Of a stretch of 64,000 nucleotides of DNA, positions 61,501-64,000 are shown piece by piece. Origin of the DNA: Toxonevra muliebris (lineage: Eukaryota; Arthropoda; Insecta; Diptera; Pallopteridae); contig OY829326.1 of the NCBI GenBank assembly GCA_963691655.1, forward strand, positions 14,000,878-14,064,877, in the 5' to 3' direction. The notes beneath the pieces were generated by a model. That model saw only the letters and a program-made list of their open reading frames with translations, did no database searches and was not told the DNA's origin. A program made the position numbers and the translations under genes. How positions within the stretch are numbered: the stretch's first letter is position 1; each line of letters opens with the position of its first letter.

Positions 61501-62118
61501 TGGGATATTTATTTTGAAGAGAAGGGATTTGAAACTGAGCGTGTTATGCACTTTCTTCGTATCGATAATGTCTTATACCGAGGTCTAACATGCAATGAAG
61601 GCAAGAAAGTTCTACTGACCTTTACTTGCATGCAGAATTTTCATTGCCAATATGGAAGAATAAAGTAAGAATTTTAAAAAGTCTTTATAAAATATCAATT
61701 GCTGTAAATCTTAAATACAAATAGAAAAAATGAAAATTACTTTAAATGGCTAAAATGTGAAATTATATAAAGATAAGATGAAACTACAAAAAGGAAGACG
61801 AAAAGACATTGACAGAAAAGTATTTTTAAAAAATTAAGTGTGAGCGGAAGTGGGGAGAGTTAAGTGTTTTGTTTATATATGTCTATATATATGTATAAGT
61901 TTTGTTAATAACCAAATATTAAATATACAAAAACGAAAATATATGCAGTCGTTAAGATAATCTAGGATAAAACATGCTTTATCATTCCGACTTACCGTTG
62001 GTGTATTTAGTAAAGGTGGTAAATTATTTAGTAAATTCGATGATTGTATATCAACACGCACTGGTGGTGCAACTGTTGTCGGTGGGGCGGGTGTAGCAAT
62101 CGGAACTAAGGTTCCAAG
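22528..62118 (-). CDS. Mp: Collagen XV/XVIII (Multiplexin) gene, 3' part: join of seven exons
   Basis: Seven minus-strand segments, read from high to low coordinate (62118-61996, 58806-58780, 51272-51258, 50799-50669, 42293-42114, 28067-27840, 22588-22528), join into one frame of 765 nt, 254 codons plus TGA. Each junction has AG/GT sites and agreeing phase. The C-terminal ~180 residues follow vertebrate endostatin closely, e.g. [35 protein letters not shown] and VWHGSDPTGER, with all four disulphide cysteines in place. Collagen XV/XVIII proteins are trimeric basement-membrane collagens whose C-terminal NC1/endostatin part can be cleaved off; the fly orthologue is Multiplexin. The collagen triple-helix and N-terminal exons are not in the window, so the gene is partial at its 5' side. 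Endostatin identity is very sure; the two microexons and the last exon are predictions from splice sites and phase only. Confidence 0.93.
22589..23321. other. Mp last intron, low part
   Basis: Intronic. The segment 22700-23300 is less AT-rich and may be further LINE 3' sequence, but no reading frame supports this. Confidence 0.35.
23322..23708 (-). mobile_element. Jockey-type LINE 3' end with poly(A) tail
   Basis: On minus, a frame near 23705-23630 reads [20 protein letters not shown], the conserved end of Jockey-clade reverse transcriptases. Degenerate sequence follows, then AATAAA and a 19-nt poly(A) (plus T-run 23322-23340). It is 5'-truncated, as is usual for LINE insertions, with stops in the frame. 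Confidence 0.75.
23990..25200 (+). pseudogene. Non-LTR retrotransposon reverse transcriptase relic
   Basis: The plus frame from about 24007 reads [22 protein letters not shown] (the YxDD catalytic box), [30 protein letters not shown] and [16 protein letters not shown], all hallmarks of a LINE reverse transcriptase. In-frame stops occur at about 24034 and 24302, and a frameshift near 24559 leads to [10 protein letters not shown]. The frame is interrupted at 24700-25063 by a MITE and seems to resume after it (..LKKYAPV..). Inactive copy. Confidence 0.85.
24700..25063. mobile_element. MITE inserted in the LINE relic
   Basis: The left end GGCCCAGCATTGCGTTTTCG is inversely related to the right end (CGCTGCTTTTTCGCAACGCC, CAGGCC). 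The ends are bordered by CTTA/TTA on both sides (24696-24699 and about 25063-25066), a short target duplication. Interior is AT-rich without an ORF. Confidence 0.55.
25201..27296. other. Mp intron
   Basis: Contains a GA microsatellite (25545-25567) and short GCA/CAG runs (26725-26745). Open frames here are short and low-complexity. No exon identified. Confidence 0.45.
25545..25567. repeat. (GA)n microsatellite
   Basis: About 11 uninterrupted AG/GA units. Confidence 0.85.
27297..27450. mobile_element. hAT-like MITE, 154 bp
   Basis: TGAACCACTAGCGGATCC at the left is mirrored by GGAATCCGCTGGTGTTCA at the right; interior G-run/C-run pairs (AGGGGGTCTTAGG / AAAACCCCCTTTC) extend the hairpin. Same terminal family as 54581-54758 (CACTAGCAGATCTAG). 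Confidence 0.7.
27451..27839. other. Mp intron next to endostatin exon 3
   Basis: TG-rich, AT-rich sequence. The donor GTGAGT at 27839-27834 opens this intron. No other feature seen. Confidence 0.5.
27840..28067 (-). CDS. Mp: Mp endostatin domain exon 3
   Basis: 228-nt exon, acceptor CCCAATTCCAG, donor GACAG|GTGAGT, phase 2 in and out. It encodes [47 protein letters not shown] and [12 protein letters not shown], then a basic tail of five arginines and DLSD. The three cysteines (TYCDAW, RQTCDS, ILCVEA) are the remaining endostatin disulphide cysteines. Reading through the donor gives AGG TGA, so retention of the intron would end the protein after one more Arg (stop at 27838-27836). Spliced transcripts continue to the exon at 22588. 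Confidence 0.96.
28068..32217. other. Mp 14-kb intron, first part
   Basis: AT-rich with ACATATGTATGTATG words (28950), A-run (29378-29395) and a TATAA repeat (31657-31676). Segment 29600-30160 is less AT-rich but shows no recognisable frame. No exon found. Confidence 0.45.
32218..32776. mobile_element. Long hairpin (foldback) element, arms ~270 bp
   Basis: Left GGATTTGACTTCGGTTTCCG, AAAGAGGAATT, GGCAAGTTTAAACTTATTTA and TTTTTAGCAATATTATTTGG are mirrored on the right by AATAATATTGCTAAAAATTT, AAATTCAAACTTGC, TTCCTCTTTTAG and GAATTCGAAGTCAAATCC. The right end is GCACAGTGTAAT. The arms cover nearly the whole element apart from a ~100-bp centre. Confidence 0.7.
32777..34693. other. Mp intron, central part
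   Basis: Rich in ACATATATGTATATG-type words. A 124-codon minus frame (33494-33120) translates them and is not convincing as a gene. Confidence 0.45.
34694..36059. mobile_element. Probable hAT-like relic
   Basis: Left CAGCGGCGGATTCAGAGGGG and right inverse CAGTGACGGATCTAACATTT resemble the CAGNGGCGGATCCAG ends of insect hAT MITEs. The flanking 8-mers match only at 5 of 8, so the limits are tentative; an internal TGATCCGCTCC at about 34944 could instead be the right end of a shorter copy. Confidence 0.4.
35270..35935 (+). repeat. Degenerate TTTTTGGTCTGATTT repeat array
   Basis: The word TTTTGGTCTGA or a near form returns every 15-35 bp (35286, 35353, 35385, 35431, 35617, 35652, 35722 and others). 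A dense ACCACTAG/CTAGTGGT inverted patch lies at 35562-35608. No coding frame. Confidence 0.6.
36060..37384. other. Mp intron
   Basis: Microsatellite-like CATACATA and GACAGACAGTCAGACAGAC (about 36720-36740) words. Minus frames at 36886-36569 translate these. No exon seen. Confidence 0.45.
37385..37510. mobile_element. Single arm of the 32.2-kb hairpin family
   Basis: ATTACACTGTGCAGAACATT then GGTTTGACTTCGGATTCTGA matches the right arm of 32218-32776 (inverse) and 46060-46203. The opposite arm was not found. Confidence 0.5.
37859..37929 (+). repeat. Direct repeat of 26 bp around (AAAT)n
   Basis: AAAACTTTGTCGAGAAACAT plus TTCGTA occurs twice, separated by AAATAAATAAATAAATA; looks like a recent local duplication at a tetranucleotide run. 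Confidence 0.8.
37930..41214. other. Mp intron
   Basis: AT-rich with GTTGTT and GCAGCA runs near 38400-38660 and TATGTA words near 39600-39850. No exon with phase 2 and coding character was found. Confidence 0.45.
41215..41400 (-). pseudogene. LINE RNase H domain fragment
   Basis: The minus frame reads [18 protein letters not shown], stop, SDELSRK, the conserved end of the RNase H domain of I/R1-type LINEs (usual form VPGHSGIxGNExADxLAR). The stop replaces a conserved residue. Fragment only. Confidence 0.65.
41401..42113. other. Mp intron adjoining endostatin exon 2
   Basis: AT-rich with an A-run near 42051; no other feature. Confidence 0.5.
42114..42293 (-). CDS. Mp: Mp endostatin domain exon 2
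   Basis: 180-nt exon with acceptor TTTTTGCAG and donor TTGTG|GTAAGT, phase 2 at both ends. It encodes [19 protein letters not shown], then [17 protein letters not shown] and [18 protein letters not shown]; these match the central endostatin strands (vertebrate pattern SIVRRADR..PVVN, VLF.SW, ARIFSFDG, VL..P.W). The last TG completes the Trp codon with the G of the following exon. It is the strongest single homology signal in the window. A hAT-like insertion begins 231 bp upstream of it, in the intron. Confidence 0.97.
42525..43375. mobile_element. hAT-like element with perfect 8-bp target duplication
   Basis: The ends are CAGGGCCGTAGGCAGG at the left and, inverted, CAAGGCCGTATTTAGCGGG at the right, with G-runs just inside both. 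The flanks GCAATGGC (42517-42524) and GCAATGGC (43376-43383) are identical. 851 bp without a transposase frame, so non-autonomous. It lies 231 bp upstream of endostatin exon 2, in the intron. Confidence 0.88.
43384..46059. other. Mp intron
   Basis: Contains (TG)n at 45004-45021 and a GC-richer island at 44600-44680 that is open on both strands. No exon of agreed phase. Many minus frames at 43526-43995 are AT-rich. Confidence 0.4.
45004..45021. repeat. (TG)n microsatellite
   Basis: Nine uninterrupted TG units. Confidence 0.85.
46060..46203. mobile_element. Single arm of the 32.2-kb hairpin family
   Basis: TTTAGAATCCGAAGTATAAC then GAGTAGCACAGTGTAAT is the inverse of the arm at 37385-37510 and like the right arm at 32770. 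Confidence 0.5.
46204..48529. other. Mp intron
   Basis: ACATACACATATGTA words (46800-47110), CAA/GTT runs. Frames there are microsatellite translations. No exon found. Confidence 0.4.
48530..49175 (-). pseudogene. RTE-like LINE reverse transcriptase C-terminal relic
   Basis: On minus, from about 49090, the frame reads [20 protein letters not shown], then [16 protein letters not shown]; after frame breaks it reads [19 protein letters not shown] near 48690. This is the order seen at the end of RTE-clade reverse transcriptases (EFxYLGSxIT..., then RRKWRWIGHTLRK). Several stops and shifts; inactive. Confidence 0.75.
49176..50668. other. Mp intron
   Basis: Contains a patch at 50035-50115 with repeated CGGGATTTCGAGATTTTGA-like words, probably a transposon remnant. 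No exon seen. Confidence 0.4.
50669..50799 (-). CDS. Mp: Mp endostatin domain exon 1
   Basis: 131-nt exon, acceptor TATTCTATAG, donor TCAAG|GTAAAA, phase 0 in and phase 2 out. It encodes LRVAALNEP, then [18 protein letters not shown], then [11 protein letters not shown], the start of the endostatin fold (C-type-lectin-like NC1 end of collagen XV/XVIII). The cysteine in ADFACYR matches the first endostatin disulphide cysteine. The N-terminal histidines that bind zinc in mammalian endostatin are not seen here. The AG at the donor pairs with the G of the next exon to give the Arg of the conserved FLSSR. Confidence 0.96.
50800..51257. other. Short Mp intron between microexon and endostatin exon 1
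   Basis: 458 bp, very AT-rich, with a T-rich tract at 50960-50996. Begins with donor GTGAGT (51257) and ends with acceptor TTCTATAG. Confidence 0.5.
51258..51272 (-). CDS. Mp: Mp 15-nt microexon just before endostatin (predicted)
   Basis: A perfect GTGAGT donor follows ATG at 51258, and CGTTTAG precedes TGG at 51272. Between them is a 15-nt phase-0 exon coding WYPRM, which would lead directly into LRVAALNEP of the endostatin exon 459 bp downstream. Only this frame agrees with the phase-0 start of the next exon, and in it the TAG of the acceptor prevents a longer exon. The polypyrimidine tract is poor, so the acceptor is the weak point. If skipped, hinge and endostatin still join in frame. 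Confidence 0.45.
51273..54580. other. Mp intron
   Basis: AT-rich with CATACATA and A-run tracts; no exon or transposon end recognised. Confidence 0.45.
54581..54758. mobile_element. hAT-like MITE, ~180 bp
   Basis: Left CACTAGCAGATCTAGACATT and right GGATTTTCGGGATAGC-side inverse (CACTAACGGATCTAAGGGGA) form TIRs with G/C-run pairs just inside. Same family as 27297-27450. Confidence 0.65.
54759..55789. other. Mp intron
   Basis: AT-rich; no feature supported. Confidence 0.45.
55790..56440 (+). pseudogene. IS630/Tc1-mariner-type transposase relic
   Basis: Plus-strand fragments in changing frames follow the order of a Tc1/IS630-type transposase: [20 protein letters not shown] (DNA-binding end), then [25 protein letters not shown] (second catalytic Asp region) and, after a frameshift near 56300, [19 protein letters not shown] (usual form PPNCPxLRPIExYWA, with the catalytic Glu). 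A poly-A run (55918-55935) and frameshifts break it. TIRs not found. Confidence 0.7.
56441..57879. other. Mp intron
   Basis: AT-rich; the frames at 56665-57045 lack domain character. Confidence 0.45.
57880..58080 (+). pseudogene. Possible LINE C-terminal zinc-knuckle fragment
   Basis: The plus frame [20 protein letters not shown] resembles the CRxCxxEEETxEHLL.C motif after RNase H in I/R1-type LINEs. Short and degenerate. Confidence 0.3.
58081..58779. other. Mp intron
   Basis: AT-rich; A/T run at 58190-58208. No further feature. Confidence 0.45.
58780..58806 (-). CDS. Mp: Mp 27-nt exon in the hinge (predicted)
   Basis: Acceptor TTTATGCAG is followed by nine codons (FTTAPEYET) and donor ACG|GTAAAT. 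It is phase 0 at both ends, so it joins the hinge exon and the next exon without a frame change and could be skipped without a shift. The residues are Thr/Pro/Glu-rich like the hinge. With only 27 nt the coding signal is weak; support is the pair of splice sites, the clean phase and the position between confident exons. It may be alternatively spliced. Confidence 0.6.
58807..60565. other. Mp intron
   Basis: Contains (TG)n at 59884-59903 and an A-run (59733-59751). Frames at 59990-60353 are Phe/Leu-rich translations of T-rich DNA. Confidence 0.45.
59884..59903. repeat. (TG)n microsatellite
   Basis: About nine TG units followed by TATATA. Confidence 0.85.
60566..61353 (+). mobile_element. Tc1/mariner-superfamily element, internally deleted
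   Basis: The left end CAGGGTGACAATTGTAAAGT and right end inverse CAGGGTGACAATCGTAAAGT are TIRs of at least 24 bp, flanked by TA at 60564-60565 and 61354-61355, the target duplication of the superfamily. The 788-bp length and the transposase remains (60721-61221) show a non-autonomous deletion copy. Confidence 0.92.
60721..61221 (+). pseudogene. Mariner-type transposase, deleted and frameshifted
   Basis: ATG at 60721 opens a helix-turn-helix end ([24 protein letters not shown]), which stops at 60877. A second frame gives [13 protein letters not shown] (second catalytic Asp), [20 protein letters not shown] (third catalytic site), then after a frameshift near 61080 [12 protein letters not shown] and [12 protein letters not shown] to the stop. 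About 190 residues with the first catalytic Asp are gone, and the third Asp is His (SPH). Spacing between the second and third sites is 32 residues. Inactive. Confidence 0.88.
61354..61995. other. Mp intron
   Basis: 61380-61630 is less AT-rich and may be older repeat DNA; no frame supports a gene. Confidence 0.4.
61996..62118 (-). CDS. Mp: Mp exon: Pro/Thr-rich NC1 hinge
   Basis: Minus-strand exon of 123 nt with acceptor TATTCTTTTCAG just above 62118 and donor ACG|GTAAGT at 61996/61995, phase 0 at both ends. It encodes 41 residues starting [19 protein letters not shown] and ending LLNTPT. A Pro/Thr/Val-rich linker fits the protease-sensitive hinge that separates the trimerisation domain from endostatin in collagen XV/XVIII. 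It has no domain signature of its own; the assignment rests on strand, phase, strong splice sites and position upstream of the endostatin exons. The preceding exon lies outside the window, more than 1.9 kb away. Confidence 0.8.
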
Positions 62119-63364
62119 CTGAAAAGAATAAAATACACTAAATAAATAAGAAAAATATAATAAATTTATGCAATAAAATCTTATATAATAATTTTTATAT
62201 GTAAAAAAGACGCACGTAAAAAAATGTTTGTTCTAAAATTATGCAACAATAAATTTATTATTAAATTGTGCATACATTTTAATAATTCAACACATCATGA
62301 AGCATACACAGACACAATAACACACATATACACTTGGTTTGTAAGAATATGAGCTTAAATTTATTATGTTGCACGCGAAATTGTACAAAATTTCGGATTT
62401 TGTTGTTGTTGGTCGAAACAGTAGCAATAATAATAATAAATTTTTTCCTTGCGCAGAATAAATAAAAAATAAATTTTATGATGAATAAGGCGCTTATGCT
62501 GCCTCTCCGTCGTCGTCTTTATGCTAGATAAATGCATATAAATTAATGTTGTTGGTGGTTGGTTCCCCTCCTTTATCTTCTCTTCTACACTTTAGTATAA
62601 TTTTTTTGTTGATGAAGAATTTCTGAATTGCTGCTTTGAAGATACAAATCTAAAGCTGCTATTTCTGCTGCAGACATGTATAGAAGATTGCTCATATGCA
62701 TGTGTATGTATGTATGTATGTAAGCAAACATTATCATTATCATCATCAGCAACATCGTCATCGTCGTCGTCATCATTATCATCATCAGCAGAATGCGTAA
62801 TTGTGTAAATGATAAATCGTTTTCATGCGTTTAATGCGTGTGTGCATGTGTATGTGTGTGTACGTGCGCGTATGCGTTTGCTTGTTTGTGTGTGTGCATT
62901 GAGAGTTTGCTTCTTTTCTTGTATGTGTGTACGCATGTAGGTATATCTTTGTAAATGTTTATTTTGTTGTGCCTTCTCCAAAAAAACATGTTGTAATTTT
63001 TGGGCTCATATATTCTTTCTTTGTGTACGCTTGAACCTGACAAGATTGTTCATCAAAATATGATAAACGATTTTTAACAGGAAGAAAATTAAATTTTTGT
63101 ATTTGCTTGTAAATGGAATTTTTAACATTTTCTTGTTTTTATTGTTAGGGAGAAAAAGAAATAATACCGGGAAGTGTAACATATTTTGAGGTATTTCTAA
63201 TTTATTTGTAAATACACCGACAGACTCAAAGTGGAGGATATAATTGCCAATTTAATATTTTTGGGTTTCTCCATTGAAAAGCTGAAAATGTCAAAAGAAA
63301 GATTTATTTGGAACACGAAGTTGAAAAGGTTGAAGCAACTGTTTTGGGACAAACAATTAGAACT
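62119..63364. other. Mp intron 5' of the hinge exon
   Basis: Holds a trinucleotide ATC/GTC tract at 62730-62790 and TG-rich repeats at 62836-62940. The 62785 and 63043 minus frames are translations of these. No exon seen. Confidence 0.5.
62730..62790. repeat. ATC/GTC trinucleotide repeat
   Basis: Interrupted CATCATTATCATCATCAGCA and CGTCGTCGTCATC units. Confidence 0.8.
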
Positions 63365-63629
63365 GAACGGCCCATTGTGATACCACATTGTCGGATCTAC
63401 AGTTGAACGCTGGTTCCAAATGGTGGTTGTGGCAATTGGTTATCATTTGGTGGATTTCACCATTGCCTACCTGTACTTATATACTTTCTTATAATTCTCA
63501 TTCACTTCATATCGTTAGTGAATATAAAAAGGTTATGAGAAATTAAACACCAGATCAAGACGGCAATGGAACTAGCAACCTCACGGACGAAAGTCTAGTA
63601 CACTACCCACTAGACTATCGAGGTCGTCA
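63365..63629 (-). mobile_element. tRNA-derived SINE, copy 4 (best head)
   Basis: Read on minus from 63629: CCTCGATAGTCTAGTGGGTAG (A-box-like TAGTCTAGTGGGTAG), later GAGGTTGCTAGTTCC in the B-box position, then the body (GAGAATTATAAGA, CCACCATTTGGAA, CAACTGTAGATCC, GTGGTATCACAATGGGCCGT) shared with 19900-20195. The B box is degenerate. Confidence 0.7.
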
Positions 63630-64000
63630 AGTATGGTATAACTGTATCCAAAATATACTATATACCATGTAAATGTACATATATATGTATATGCAATAGT
63701 TTCTATAAGTGCTAGCTCTACAGGAAAGGTCGGTATTGAGTAAGCAGCAAATCCCATAACGAGTTACAAAAAGTTATCGCTGGAATCACCATTAAAAATA
63801 TGAATTTTGAATACCAAAAAGTTAACACTGCAAATATTAAACTAATTAATTAAAACAACTTTATGAATATGTTTCCAAAATTTATAAATAGAATATTTTT
63901 TTTTTTTTAAATCTTATCCTATCCACTTTAATAAAATAAAACTTCAACGATGATAACAATTAATATGCCAATTTAATGCAAGAAAATACAAAACTTTCAT
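63630..64000. other. Mp intron, window end
   Basis: AT-rich; A/T runs near 63897-63909. No feature supported. Confidence 0.45.

Noticed and set aside
63560..63629. tRNA gene on minus
   Set aside because: The B box is degraded and the SINE body follows directly.
1..64000. CRISPR array, operons or prokaryotic mobile elements
   Set aside because: No regularly spaced repeats with unique spacers and no bacterial coding pattern; introns and transposon types are those of a fly.

Overview
The window is AT-rich, gene-poor eukaryotic DNA. Long introns, short CA/TG/GA and TATGTA-type microsatellites and many small transposon remnants suggest a cyclorrhaphan fly; a tephritid-like fruit fly is my guess, not proven. 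There is no operon, bacterial gene or CRISPR array.

One host gene is recognised with confidence: the 3' half of the fly collagen XV/XVIII gene (Drosophila Multiplexin, Mp), on the minus strand from about 62.1 kb down to about 22.3 kb. Seven exons can be placed, with matching phases (0,0,0,0,2,2,2) and one open frame of 254 codons: 62118-61996 (Pro/Thr-rich hinge), 58806-58780 (27-nt exon), 51272-51258 (15-nt microexon), 50799-50669, 42293-42114 and 28067-27840 (together the endostatin domain with its four cysteines), and 22588-22528 (last 20 residues, TGA). A polyadenylation signal lies near 22306. The upstream exons with the collagen repeats lie beyond 64000. The introns are 0.4 to 14 kb long.

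Low end to 22 kb, beyond the 3' end of Mp: a 54-codon minus ORF with a hydrophobic N-terminal helix (401-237), perhaps the first exon of the next gene; inverted-repeat elements near 2.4 and 4.5 kb; tRNA-derived SINE copies near 3.6, 8.4 and 20 kb; a TTAA-flanked 2.5-kb element (8783-11289) with splice-like coding fragments; a degenerate 1.3-kb tandem duplication (11.6-14.6 kb) overlapping a TIR element (14381-15158); a hAT-like element with an 8-bp target duplication and a second element inside it (18573-19231); and two exon-like plus-strand pieces at 20.9-21.3 kb.

Mp introns: a Jockey-type LINE 3' end (23.3-23.7 kb), a second LINE broken by a MITE (24.0-25.2 kb), hAT-like MITEs (27.3, 34.7-36.1 and 54.6 kb), a 560-bp hairpin element (32.2 kb), a hAT-like element with a perfect 8-bp duplication (42525-43375), RTE-like reverse transcriptase remains (48.5-49.2 kb), an IS630/Tc1-type transposase relic (55.8-56.4 kb), an internally deleted mariner-type element (60566-61353) and another SINE (63.4-63.6 kb). 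The rest is AT-rich intron in which I see no gene.
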